Source: Paenibacillus_S sp043945595 (GTDB lineage Bacteria; Bacillota; Bacilli; Paenibacillales; NBRC-103111). From it: a DNA stretch of 64,000 nucleotides. The position numbers and the translations under genes are program-made. Positions 47,590 through 56,400 of the stretch are shown here, one piece after another (positions within the stretch are counted from its first letter, which is position 1; every line of letters starts with the position of its first letter). Location of the stretch: positions 5,146,001-5,210,000 of the forward strand of contig NZ_JBIFNP010000001.1 in the NCBI RefSeq assembly GCF_043945595.1. Direction: 5' to 3'. Below the pieces are notes generated by a model that was not told the DNA's origin, made no database searches, and worked only from the letters and a program-made list of their open reading frames with translations.

Positions 47590-47878
47590 CCCGGGACGGA
47601 CGCATGCTTAGCGGCAGTAAACGCATTATCAACCACATCTTCTTTCTGCAGAAGTTGAGAGAATTCCTAATGCCTAATGTAAAGGATAATATTCAAAAGA
47701 GCAATAAGTTTTACAAAATTCGACATTAATTTTAAAAACTTGTCACAAAAATAAGTCCTGTGCCGTTGTTGCAGAAAATGGTAAAAGAAGGAATAATACA
47801 CATCCGCAGCCTCACTTGTGGGATAATCCTCTAGGAGCTAAAATAGAATAGTTCGTACAAAAAAAGTAGGAGGGCTTT

Positions 47879-48694
47879 ATGTTAAGTTATTGGGTTTCAA
47901 TTATTATGGGGATTGTAGAAGGGCTTACCGAATTTTTACCGGTGTCTTCAACGGGGCATATGATTTTGGCTCAGGCGCTGCTCGGGATTCCGGAGGACGA
48001 TGCGGTGATGAAAACCTTCGAGGTCGTCATTCAGCTCGGAGCGATCCTGGCCGTAGTCGTGATCTATTGGAACCGGATCCTGCTGCTCTTCGGATTGAAA
48101 AAGGATACTTCCCGGGTCGGCAAGCGCAAGCTGAACTTAATTCATATTATCATCGGCATCCTGCCGGCGGGTATCGTCGGGCTGCTTTTTAACCATTGGA
48201 TCGAAGAAAAGCTGTTTTCTCCGAAAACCGTTCTGCTGAGCCTTGTGGTTGGGGGCGTGATGTTTATTATCGCCGAGAAAACGACAAAAAGGCCCACAGC
48301 GGAGAACTTGGACGAGATTACATACCGTCAGGCGTTCTATATCGGGCTGTATCAGATTCTGGCTGTCGTGTGGCCCGGCTTTTCCCGCTCCGGCGCGACG
48401 ATTGCCGGGGGGATGCTGTCCGGTGTCAGCCGCGGAGCCGCGGCGGATTTCACCTTCATCCTGGCCATTCCGCTCATGTTCGCCGCGTCCGCGCTGTCTT
48501 TGCTGAAAGCCTACAAGCTGCTGACGCCCGATATGCTCGGATTTTTTGTAGTCGGCTTTATCGTCTCGTTCATCGTAGCCCTGCTGGCGGTCGTCACCTT
48601 CATCAAGCTGGTATCGCGGATTCCGCTGACGTATTTTGCTTACTACCGGTTTGTGCTGGCAATCTTGTTCGCAATTTACATTTTCATGTCCTAA
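47879..48694 (+). CDS. uppP: Undecaprenyl-diphosphatase
   Basis: 271 residues, eight helices. Family blocks are IVEGLTEFLPVSSTGHMILA (catalytic Glu pair) and VVWPGFSRSGATIAGGMLSGVSRGAAADFTF (Arg-Ser-Gly site). UppP/BacA turns undecaprenyl diphosphate into the monophosphate lipid carrier for wall synthesis and gives bacitracin tolerance. ATG 47879 follows TAGGAGG. It is monocistronic with a strong terminator at 48819. Confidence 0.95.
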   Translation: MLSYWVSIIMGIVEGLTEFLPVSSTGHMILAQALLGIPEDDAVMKTFEVVIQLGAILAVVVIYWNRILLLFGLKKDTSRVGKRKLNLIHIIIGILPAGIVGLLFNHWIEEKLFSPKTVLLSLVVGGVMFIIAEKTTKRPTAENLDEITYRQAFYIGLYQILAVVWPGFSRSGATIAGGMLSGVSRGAAADFTFILAIPLMFAASALSLLKAYKLLTPDMLGFFVVGFIVSFIVALLAVVTFIKLVSRIPLTYFAYYRFVLAILFAIYIFMS

Positions 48695-48818
48695 GGCAAA
48701 GCCGCAGAGCAATGGCGCGCCAATCCTGAGAACGCGTTGCGACGCTTCGCAGCGGACGGTCGACCCCCAATCGCGCTTGGGCGCATGGGGCCGTCTTCGG
48801 CCTCCATTAACAAAACGA

Positions 48819-48859
48819 AAACCGTTAAGAGAAGAGCTCCTTCTCCTAACGGTTTTTTT
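48819..48859. terminator. Bidirectional terminator between uppP and yunD
   Basis: AACCGTTAAGAGAAG pairs with TTCTCCTAACGGTT (one offset), followed by seven Ts on the plus strand and preceded by an A-rich tract that can act for the minus strand. Confidence 0.85.
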
Positions 48860-48893
48860 GCAATGAAATGAATGTGAAGTCTGTCCGTTGGCC

Positions 48894-50393
48894 TTATGCG
48901 TGCGGCACCGGAATCCAGCGGCGATTGCCGCTCATAAGAATCGCCTCCGGATCGTTCAATGCCCGGCGGATCAAATCTCTTATAAATTCAGGCAGAAAAT
49001 ACTCCTTGTGACGGCTCTGCGATAAGGACAGGTAGCCGGTTCCGAAGGTAAACATATCGATGCTGCCCACCTTATACTCCCGCTCCGGCCGGAGCGGTTC
49101 GCAGCCTCCCAGCCGAACCTGCCTTATTTTGCCGTAGGCCGGCCCGTCCGGGTCGTATTCGACCGTCATTCCGTCCACGTTCAGCATCCCCAGCACCTTG
49201 CCTCTGAACCCGAAGCCATAAATCCGCTTCTCGGTAAACTCGGGCAGCAGCGACTCCTCCAGCGCTTGGAGGATCTGCTGACCGCTAAGCAGCATGAGGC
49301 TCGGATTGATCGGCGACGGACAAATGTCCAGCAGCCTCCCCAGCGTCACCCTGCCCGGCTCCAGCCCTTCCAGAAACTGCCCGGCATTGACCAGGCCGAT
49401 GTCCGCACCCGTGAACTGCCGCAGCGCTTGCGCAAGCAGATTCCCGAGCGGAGCTTCCTGGTAGGAGTCGGCCGCCATCGCCTGTTCGAGCCAAGCCGCT
49501 TCGCGGTCCAGCACCTGTCCGGCTTCCAGCCGGTGCTTCGCAATCCGCTCCTCCAGACGCTGTCCCAGCAGGCTTGCTGAAGACGGTGAGGGCTCCTGCC
49601 TCTCCTGCTGCTCAGCATCGTCCCGTTTCAGCTCCCTTACATACCCCTCCATTTGCATCGGCTTCCGGGTAACCGGCTCCAGACCGATATCGACAACGCC
49701 GATATATTGTCCGAACTTGCCCGCTCCGCACAGCATCGCGCTTCCGATGCGAAGCGGCTGCTCCAGCAGATGGTGCGTGTGTCCTCCGAGAATCAGATCG
49801 ATGCCCTGAATATCTGAAGCCATGCGCTCGTCCTGCTTTAAACCTAAATGCGAGAGGACGACAATGAGGTCCACCTTCGGACGCAGCTGACCGACGAGCT
49901 CGGCCACTACCGGTAAAGGATCTTCAATAGTCCAGCCCAGCAGACTGTAAAAGTCCGGGTAGCAGGCGGTGACCCCGATCATGCCGATCTCAATGCCGCC
50001 TTTGTTGACGATACAATAAGGAGCGCCCCACGAGGGATAATCCCCTGTCGCGGTGTCTTTCAGGTTGCTGCACAGCACCTTCATGCTGGAATGAACGCTG
50101 CCGTAAAGCTCATTCAGCGCTTCCGCCGGAAACGTCAGCCCCTCATTATTGCCGATCGTAATGGCATCGTAGCCTGTTGCCGTCATTATATCCAGATTCG
50201 CTCGGCCCTCGCTGCCCTCCGTTATGGGACTGACGCGGTCCAAATGGTCGCCGATATCGAGCGTCAGCGTCGGCGCATCGCCCATGGCGAGCCGAAGCTC
50301 TTCAAACGCCTCGGCAATAAGAGGCATTTGTTCAAAATGGCTATGAATATCATTTGAATGAAGGATTCGCAGCCGAAGCGGCGATAGACTCAT
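48894..50393 (-). CDS. yunD: YunD-like metallophosphatase / 5'-nucleotidase
   Basis: 499 residues, ATG 50393 after GGAGGGCGG. The N-terminal calcineurin-like domain has LRILHSNDIHSHF, DIGDHLDR, TIGNNEGL (Asn-Glu in place of the usual Asn-His-Glu), VLSHLG and LGGHTHH; the C-terminal 5'-nucleotidase domain has LLAQALRQFTGADIGLVNAG. Typical substrates are nucleotides and sugar nucleotides. No signal peptide, so it acts in the cytoplasm. Upstream in the same direction is the sulfite-oxidase-like gene, 50 bp away. Confidence 0.88.
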   Translation of the reverse strand: MSLSPLRLRILHSNDIHSHFEQMPLIAEAFEELRLAMGDAPTLTLDIGDHLDRVSPITEGSEGRANLDIMTATGYDAITIGNNEGLTFPAEALNELYGSVHSSMKVLCSNLKDTATGDYPSWGAPYCIVNKGGIEIGMIGVTACYPDFYSLLGWTIEDPLPVVAELVGQLRPKVDLIVVLSHLGLKQDERMASDIQGIDLILGGHTHHLLEQPLRIGSAMLCGAGKFGQYIGVVDIGLEPVTRKPMQMEGYVRELKRDDAEQQERQEPSPSSASLLGQRLEERIAKHRLEAGQVLDREAAWLEQAMAADSYQEAPLGNLLAQALRQFTGADIGLVNAGQFLEGLEPGRVTLGRLLDICPSPINPSLMLLSGQQILQALEESLLPEFTEKRIYGFGFRGKVLGMLNVDGMTVEYDPDGPAYGKIRQVRLGGCEPLRPEREYKVGSIDMFTFGTGYLSLSQSRHKEYFLPEFIRDLIRRALNDPEAILMSGNRRWIPVPHA

Positions 50394-50445
50394 ACCGGCC
50401 GCCCTCCTTCTCTGTCAACTTGATTTGATGTCCGCAGGCGGACCG

Positions 50446-50901
50446 TTATTTTTTCAGCTTCAGCTCATCCAGAGTAACGACGTTCTTGAAGCCATAGGTT
50501 GCCTCATCCGGAGAACTGCCGTAATCAAACCGGATCTTGACCACGCTCTTGACATTCAAGCATTCGCTGCTCCCGTCAGGAACATACAGGCGAATCGGAA
50601 ACCCCTTCTTCAGCGGCTGTCCGTCCTGCTCGTACAGAAATACCGCCTGATCCAGCTGATCCCAAGGGATGACCGCTTGAAATTCGTCAACAGCCTCCAC
50701 CGTCATGCGCTTCGGTTCCGCCGTCTGTTCCGTCTGCCGTTTCGAACGCCAGGCGCGATACCATGCCTTAAGCTCGAAAGCCCGGCCCAAAACACCCGGA
50801 ACACGCTCTTCTATCGCAATTACCGAAGGCGCCATATCCGCTAGGGCGGCAACCGTCAGCACCTCATGTCCAGCCAGTTCATCAAAAATCTCTATATTCA
50901 T
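50446..50901 (-). CDS. Short molybdopterin oxidoreductase-fold protein (sulfite-oxidase-like fragment)
   Basis: About 151 residues from ATG 50901 (GAGGGGAGG upstream). The C-terminal half reads EFQAVIPWDQLDQAVFLYEQDGQPL, split here as FQAVIPWDQL and FLYEQDGQPL, then KGFPIRLYVPDG and VKSVVKIRF. These are the conserved strands of the Oxidored_molyb (SUOX) fold. It lacks the cysteine that would bind the molybdenum ligand and is much shorter than true enzymes, so it may be non-catalytic. It is divergent from molybdopterin synthase genes, which supports a link. Confidence 0.65.
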   Translation of the reverse strand: MNIEIFDELAGHEVLTVAALADMAPSVIAIEERVPGVLGRAFELKAWYRAWRSKRQTEQTAEPKRMTVEAVDEFQAVIPWDQLDQAVFLYEQDGQPLKKGFPIRLYVPDGSSECLNVKSVVKIRFDYGSSPDEATYGFKNVVTLDELKLKK

Positions 50902-51034
50902 CTTCAGGCCTCCCCTCGTATGCGGCACAGCGGACCGCTGCCCCTGTCTTCCATCTCCCAATTATACCACTCCCCCATAAAAATATGGTATGCTGTGAGA
51001 AAAAACGTCTTAACTTGGTGGAGTGAACAAACTA

Positions 51035-51733
51035 ATGAAGCTACATATTTATATGTTTGCCGGATTGGCCGAGCAAGTGGGCAGCGCCTCGATTGAAGTC
51101 GAATGGGGTACCGCTTCGCCGCTGACCGCCGGTTCCTTAAAAAGCAAGCTCGCGGAGCTCTATCCCGCAGCCGCCGCTCATCTGAGCCAGGCTTTCGTGG
51201 CGGTTAATCAGAGCTATGCGGCAGACGATCAAGTGATTGCCGCCGGAGACGAAATCGCCGTCATTCCGCCGGTTTCGGGCGGGCAAACGCCGCTGGTGGA
51301 AATCACCCATGACCCTATTTCCATCGAAGCCGTAACCGAAAAGGTGCTGCATCCCGACCATGGCGCCACCCTGACCTTCACAGGCACTACCCGGGAGTGG
51401 ACCACGGCAAGCGGACGGTCACTGCTTGAATACGAGGCCTATGAGCCTATGGCTGTTAAGACGATGGAGCAAATCAGTCAAGATATCCACAGCCGGTGGC
51501 AGGGAGCATTGTGTGCCATTACCCACCGTCTCGGAAAAGTCGATGCGGGTCAAACAAGCGTCGTCATTGCCGTATCCGCCCCTCACCGCGATGCCGCATA
51601 CGAAGCCAGCCGCTATGCGATTGAACGTCTCAAGCAGATCGTCCCGATATGGAAAAAGGAAGTCTGGGAAGACGGCTCCGAATGGAAAGGGCATCAGCAG
51701 GGCCCTTGGAACCCGCTCGCAGAATCAAAATAG
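51035..51733 (+). CDS. MoaD-MoaE fusion, molybdopterin synthase
   Basis: 232 residues in two parts. Residues 1-~85 are MoaD (ubiquitin-like, LHIYMFAGLAEQVGSASIEVE, ending VIPPVSGG); residues ~90-232 are MoaE (TFTGTTREW, LEYEAYEPMAVKTMEQI, VSAPHRDAAYEASRYAIERLK, WKKEVWEDGSEWKG with the catalytic Lys). MoaD normally carries its thiocarboxylate on a free C-terminal Gly-Gly; here the Gly-Gly is internal, so cleavage after it would be needed, as in mycobacterial MoaX. ATG 51035 is chosen over GTG 51023 because of GGAG spacing. Next to moeB. Confidence 0.88.
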   Translation: MKLHIYMFAGLAEQVGSASIEVEWGTASPLTAGSLKSKLAELYPAAAAHLSQAFVAVNQSYAADDQVIAAGDEIAVIPPVSGGQTPLVEITHDPISIEAVTEKVLHPDHGATLTFTGTTREWTTASGRSLLEYEAYEPMAVKTMEQISQDIHSRWQGALCAITHRLGKVDAGQTSVVIAVSAPHRDAAYEASRYAIERLKQIVPIWKKEVWEDGSEWKGHQQGPWNPLAESK

Positions 51734-51806
51734 CCGAAGGCGCCTAGCGAGTTTGCCGCGCAGCCGGATTTGTTCAACTAGAGAGAACATGGAATGGAGT
51801 GAGCTT

Positions 51807-52878
51807 ATGCCTACTGAACATCATATCCCGACTAGCGGGCCTTCTGCCGATCTGGAGCGCTATTCCCGCCAGCTGCTGTTTCAGCCGATCGGGGAACAGG
51901 GACAGCGCCGGCTGATCGAGGCCCGTGTCGCCATCGTCGGCATGGGGGCGCTCGGGACGGTGCTTGCGAACCATATGGTTCGCGCCGGCGTCGGCTTCGT
52001 CCGCTTGATCGACCGGGATTTTGTGGAGACCAGCAATTTGCAGCGCCAAATGCTGTATGACGAATCGGACGCGGCCGGATCCGAGCCTAAGGCCATCGCC
52101 GCAGCCAAACGGCTGCAGCAAGCCAATTCTCAGGTGACATTGGAACCGGTTGTGACCGACCTTAATTCCTCCAACGCGGAGGAGCTGCTGTCGGACGTAC
52201 AGCTTATTTTGGACGGCACCGATAACTTTGCCGTGCGCTTTTTGATCAATGACGTCAGCCAGAAGCACGGCGTTCCTTGGATTTATGGCGGGGCTGTCAG
52301 CTCACGCGGCGTATCCATGACCATCGTGCCCGGCGAAACGCCGTGCTTGCGCTGCATATTCGGCCAAGCCCCTGCGCAGGGAACGACCGAAACATGCGAT
52401 ACAGCCGGCGTTATCGGGCCGATCATTCATACGGTCGCTTCCCATCAGGCAACAGAGGCGTTCAAGCTGCTTACGGGTGCTGCCGCTCAGCTGAACCGCA
52501 AAATCGGTCCATTGGGATTTGTGGTACAACCAGCACGCGGCCGTCGACGTAAGCAAAGCGCGCAAAGCCGACTGTCCCTGCTGCGCCGAGGGACGTTACG
52601 AATATTTGGAGCAGGATCTTCAGGAGGATACCATACAGACGCTCTGCGGACGCAACTCCGTGCAAATTCAGCCCGTCCGCCCGGCGAGCTTCGTGCTTTC
52701 GGAATGGGCCGAAAGATGGAAGCCGCTCGGTGCCGTCGAGTTGAATCCTTTCCTGCTTCGATTCAAGCCAAGCGATGCGATTACCATGATTTTATTCCCC
52801 GACGGCAGGCTGATGGTGCAGGGAACCGACGATCCCGTTACTGCCAAAAGCTTATACAGCAGGTACATAGGCATGTAG
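51807..52878 (+). pseudogene. moeB: MoeB/ThiF-family adenylyltransferase, frame broken near 52515 (probable sequence error)
   Basis: ATG 51807 follows ATGGAGTGA. The E1-like enzyme activates the MoaD C terminus by adenylation. Motifs are YSRQLLFQPIGEQGQRRL, VAIVGMGALGTVLANHMVRAG (nucleotide loop), DRDFVETSNLQRQMLYDE, GTDNFAVRFLINDV and CLRCIFG. Near 52515 a single-base fault shifts the frame; the next frame continues WYNQHAAVDVSKARKADCPCC (zinc-binding CPCC) to SLYSRYIGM and stops at 52878, giving a normal MoeB (~356 residues). It lies 70 bp after the MoaD-MoaE gene in the same direction. Confidence 0.87.
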
Positions 52879-52986
52879 GTTGTCGACAATTTTTTCAAAA
52901 TCCTATTGCCAATAATTCTCATTCTTGGTACGATTGAAGAATATTTAATTAATTTTTAAATTGATCTATGCCGAGGTGACATTGGC

Positions 52987-54036
52987 TTGAGAATACCCAT
53001 TGAAGATTTACAAATCGGGGACCGTACGGGTGCGGACGTGTTTAATTGGAACGGGCTTCTCGTCGTATCTGCCCATACCGTATTGAATGCGGAGGATATC
53101 GAGAAGCTTCAGCGCCATAACATTGATTATATCGATGTCATGATTCGCTTTGACGGACAAGCGGCGCCGGCAGTAACGGCTCCGGCGTCCGCTCGTGCGC
53201 TCGCTCAAACCGCAGCTTATCAAGAAGCGGTTGGCGGAATCAAGCAGCTGTTTCAAGATATCGAGTTGCAAGGCTCCATCCAAGATGAGCAGGTGGAGCA
53301 ATGCTTTTCGCCGCTGGCCCGGCAGATGGAACAGGAGAACGATGTCGTAGCCCTGCTGCTGACGCTGAACAATAAGGACGATTACACCTATCAGCACAGC
53401 GTTCAGGTGGGCATGATTTCTTATTACATTGCCAAATGGCTCGGACAATCCGAGGATGAAGCATTGTTGGCCGGCAAAGCCGGGTATTTACACGATATCG
53501 GCAAAAGCCGTATTGATAAAGCTATTCTTCAAAAACCTTCGAAGCTGACGGATGAAGAGTATGGCCTGATCAAGCAGCACCCCCGTTTCGGGTATGAAAT
53601 GATCGAATCGTCCGGGTTAAATAAAGCGCTTGCATTTGCAGCGCTCCAGCATCATGAACGGCTGGACGGTACGGGCTATCCGAGCGGGCTGAAGGGCCAT
53701 GAAATGCATCCGGTAGCCAAGATTGTAGCTGTCGCCGATATATACAGCGCTATGATCTCCCAACGGGTATATCAAAAAAAGCAGGGACTGCTCCAGGTGC
53801 TAAAAGAATTGCACCGCATGAGCTTCGGGCAGCTGGACCCTCAAATTACGCAGGTGTTTATCCGCAATATGCTCCCTAATTTTATCGGCAAAAAGGCTCT
53901 GTTATCCTCCGGTGAAATCGGTACCATTATTATGACCCATCCGACCGACTTCTTTCGTCCTCTTGTACAAGCCGGGGAAGACTTTATTAATTTAGCCGAA
54001 ACGCCCGGTTTAGATATTGACGAAGTTTATGTTTAA
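52987..54036 (+). CDS. HD-GYP domain phosphodiesterase-like protein (second copy)
   Basis: 349 residues, starting TTG 52987 behind GAGGTGACA. HD-GYP motifs: HSVQVGMISYYIAKWLG, GYLHDIGKSRIDKAI, LQHHERLDGTGYPSGLKG and DIYSAMISQRVYQKK. The N-terminal ~120 residues resemble those of the copy at 46504 (RIPIEDLQIGD..., NGLLVVSAHTVLNAEDIEKLQRHNIDYI). It probably degrades a cyclic dinucleotide. A terminator follows 12 bases after the stop. Confidence 0.9.
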   Translation: MRIPIEDLQIGDRTGADVFNWNGLLVVSAHTVLNAEDIEKLQRHNIDYIDVMIRFDGQAAPAVTAPASARALAQTAAYQEAVGGIKQLFQDIELQGSIQDEQVEQCFSPLARQMEQENDVVALLLTLNNKDDYTYQHSVQVGMISYYIAKWLGQSEDEALLAGKAGYLHDIGKSRIDKAILQKPSKLTDEEYGLIKQHPRFGYEMIESSGLNKALAFAALQHHERLDGTGYPSGLKGHEMHPVAKIVAVADIYSAMISQRVYQKKQGLLQVLKELHRMSFGQLDPQITQVFIRNMLPNFIGKKALLSSGEIGTIIMTHPTDFFRPLVQAGEDFINLAETPGLDIDEVYV

Positions 54037-54048
54037 TAATAAAGCCTT

Positions 54049-54079
54049 AATAAGCGCCCTTATCCGGGCGCTTATTTTT
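54049..54079 (+). terminator. Terminator of the second HD-GYP gene
   Basis: AATAAGCGCCC, loop TTATCC, GGGCGCTTATT, then TTTA: a perfect 11-bp stem. Confidence 0.88.
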
Positions 54080-54096
54080 AATGCAGCTCTATTTAT

Positions 54097-55113
54097 TCAG
54101 GGAAGATATCTTCGCGCCTTTACAAAACGGCTCTTCCACAGAGGCTTGTCGATATCGGTTATTTGCACGCCGTTATCCGGCAAAGCATGGATGACCTTAT
54201 GATTTCCCAAATAAATGGCCACATGCCCAATTTCTTTTTCATTCGTAAAGCGGCCCGGTACGGTAAAAAAAAGCAAATCTCCTTTGCGGAGCTGCTGTTC
54301 CGATACGGGCGTCCCCTGATCCGCCTGCTGCCTTGCCGTTCTCCCCAACTGGATGCCATGGCGTTCGAACAAATATTTCGTGAATGACGAGCAGTCAAAT
54401 GTGCCGGATTCAGAGTAAGGCTCTGCTCCGAATTCATAGCTGACCCCCAAATATCGCTTCGCTTTTTGAATCAGACTGTCCCTTGCCTCATCCTGCTGCT
54501 GCAGGCTTTTGGCTCGGTAAGCGAGCGCCTTCGGCTTTGCGATCGCTCCTTCTCTTCCGCCTTCCGGTAATACGGAACTTACCGGATCATCCGCAAATTC
54601 CGCAGCTGTACCGGAATCCGCAGCCGCGGCTATCGGCTTCACGGGAATGAAGCGGACCGTTTGCTCATCCTCAACATCGAAACGGATATCGTCCTGGAAT
54701 AAGCTCCCTAGCGAAGTAACCGGGATAAAAGCCTGCGAATCGGACAAAATCGGAGACTGCGGAATGTTCATCGCGCTCCCCCCTTTGACCGCAGTCGTAG
54801 AACCGATATGCAGCTCGTAGGAGGCATCCTCATCTCCTAACAGGATTGACCCTTTCGGGGCGTCCCACCGCATCCTGAAGCCAAGTACACGGCTTACATC
54901 GTTCGCCGATACATAGGGAATCGCTTCGATTGTCCGAATCGGTACCGTACCCTCCATATTTTTCATATGCAAGGCGGAGCCGGGCACAGGAATGGCTTTT
55001 GAATCTTCGGCTTTTGGCTGAACTGTATTGGTACATGCGCCAAGTATTCCGATCACTGCGGCTGTGATGAACAGGCCTGCCCTTTTTTTCCGTAAGGCTT
55101 TATTTTTCTTCAT
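54097..55113 (-). CDS. NlpC/P60-family cell wall hydrolase lipoprotein
   Basis: 338 residues. ATG 55113 follows AAAGGACGG; ATG 55134 is an alternative. The signal peptide ends in a lipobox (GILGACTN). A beta-rich copper-amine-oxidase-N-like domain (PYVSANDVSRVLGFRMRWD, FIPVTSLGSLF) spans ~60-160. The C-terminal NlpC/P60 domain has catalytic Cys in GTFDCSSFTKYLFERHG and His in GHVAIYLGNHKVIHA. These enzymes cut gamma-D-Glu-diamino-acid bonds in peptidoglycan. Confidence 0.9.
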   Translation of the reverse strand: MKKNKALRKKRAGLFITAAVIGILGACTNTVQPKAEDSKAIPVPGSALHMKNMEGTVPIRTIEAIPYVSANDVSRVLGFRMRWDAPKGSILLGDEDASYELHIGSTTAVKGGSAMNIPQSPILSDSQAFIPVTSLGSLFQDDIRFDVEDEQTVRFIPVKPIAAAADSGTAAEFADDPVSSVLPEGGREGAIAKPKALAYRAKSLQQQDEARDSLIQKAKRYLGVSYEFGAEPYSESGTFDCSSFTKYLFERHGIQLGRTARQQADQGTPVSEQQLRKGDLLFFTVPGRFTNEKEIGHVAIYLGNHKVIHALPDNGVQITDIDKPLWKSRFVKARRYLP

Positions 55114-55221
55114 CGCGCTTTCCGTCCTTTCCATAGCTCTCAAAGATAGCATGGGATATCCGGGCGGAGGCTATTCACAAAAAAGAATCCCCAACAGAAC
55201 CATCATGTGCTAACGGGAAGG

Positions 55222-55680
55222 TTAGTATTGCGCTTCCTCCAGGTAAGATAACAATTCCTTGTGCAATCGAAGTAACGCTTCGACATCGGCCTCCCCCATT
55301 TTCCCCAAGGCAGATACCATCGCTCTATAGGAATAAGCATTTTCCATCGATGTTCTCGATACTTCCTCGCCTTGGGGCGTTAGCTTCAGATTGATTTCCC
55401 TCCGGTCTTCTTGGGCAATAGTACGCTCTACTAAGCCTAGATTGACAAGCCCGTCTACACTGACACTGACGGTGCTTTTGGAGGAAAGCAACCTCTCGGT
55501 GATACTCTTCAGGGTCAAGCCTGGGGACGAATAGAGCGTATTTATGATTGATAATTGTTGTAGGGTAATGCCTAAACTTTCTGCATTATGCTGGGTGAGC
55601 TTGGTAGTGGTCTTGTTTATCGCCCAGAATGATTGCAAAACCTCCATTGCCTTTTTAACTTTTTCGTCCTTATAGTCCAT
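55222..55680 (-). CDS. MarR-family transcriptional regulator
   Basis: 152 residues. Winged helix: LTLKSITERLLSSKSTVSVSVDGLVNLGLVERTIAQEDRREINL, of which SSKSTVSVSVDGLVNLGLVE is the recognition region and QEDRREINL the wing, then LTPQGEEV. GGAGGGG precedes ATG 55680. There is no obvious partner gene in the same operon. The regulon is unknown. Confidence 0.88.
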   Translation of the reverse strand: MDYKDEKVKKAMEVLQSFWAINKTTTKLTQHNAESLGITLQQLSIINTLYSSPGLTLKSITERLLSSKSTVSVSVDGLVNLGLVERTIAQEDRREINLKLTPQGEEVSRTSMENAYSYRAMVSALGKMGEADVEALLRLHKELLSYLEEAQY

Positions 55681-55713
55681 TTGTTATCCCCTCCGTCATT
55701 TCGTTCAAAACAG

Positions 55714-55725
55714 AATTGTTCAATT
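55714..55725. promoter_or_regulatory. Possible MarR operator
   Basis: AATTGTTCAATT: AATTG and CAATT form a perfect inverted repeat around a 2-bp centre, 34 bp upstream of the marR start. AT-rich palindromes of this kind are common MarR sites. Confidence 0.35.
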
Positions 55726-55830
55726 TAAAACTAATTTCACGCGAAAGATGTCCGGGTTTCAAGGAAAAAGGGGGCCGCCCTTCTCGTCGTTTTTATGGGC
55801 TAGAGGGCTAGAAACTTGTTTACTTCCCTT

Positions 55831-55859
55831 TTGACGAGAACAGTATACAGTGATATTTT
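55831..55859 (+). promoter_or_regulatory. Putative promoter of the Panacea gene pair
   Basis: TTGACG (55831-55836) and TATTTT (55854-55859), 17 bp apart, 50 bp before the start at 55909. GTATAC in the spacer is palindromic and may be part of an operator. Confidence 0.5.
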
Positions 55860-55908
55860 ATCGTGGCATAATAATTCTAAAATACAAATGGAAAATGAGG
55901 TGATCCCT

Positions 55909-56400
55909 GTGTCCAACGTTACATTCCATGAAGTGGCTGACTACTTCATCAGTTTATCAAACGAGACCGGGAATTTGATTTCCAACCTCAAGCTGCAAAA
56001 ACTGGTCTACTACACACAAGCTTGGCATTTGGGGATATATGGTGAAGCATTGTTCCAGGCTGACTTTGAAGCTTGGGTACATGGTCCGGTAATCCCCGAG
56101 CTTTATCGAGAATATCGCCAGTTCGGTTGGAAGCCAATTATTCGTGAAGATCTTGGTGAAGACTATATCCGGCAATTTCGCGCGAAGCTTACTTCCAATG
56201 AATTGGAAGTTCTTGACGATGTAACAGACGAATACTTCGGTATGACGGCTTTTGCACTCGAAGAGCAGACGCACAAAGAAGATCCTTGGCTTATTACAAG
56301 ACGTGGACTCCCCGACGACGCTCCTTGTGATAGAGTAATCAATAATCAACATATGATCGATTATTACAGTCAATTCGTCACACATAGCCAAGAAATTTAG
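55909..56400 (+). CDS. Panacea-domain (DUF4065, SocA-like) antitoxin candidate
   Basis: 163 residues from GTG 55909, behind GAGGTGA; longer frames to 55816 lack a site. The DUF4065 signature is clear: HEVADYFISLSNETGNLISNLKLQKLVYYTQAWHL, seen as ISNLKLQKLVYYTQAWHL, then EALFQADFEAWVHGPVIPELY. The Panacea domain is a widespread antitoxin domain paired with many unrelated toxins. Its last 17 bases overlap a second gene that is the probable toxin. Confidence 0.87.
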   Translation: MSNVTFHEVADYFISLSNETGNLISNLKLQKLVYYTQAWHLGIYGEALFQADFEAWVHGPVIPELYREYRQFGWKPIIREDLGEDYIRQFRAKLTSNELEVLDDVTDEYFGMTAFALEEQTHKEDPWLITRRGLPDDAPCDRVINNQHMIDYYSQFVTHSQEI

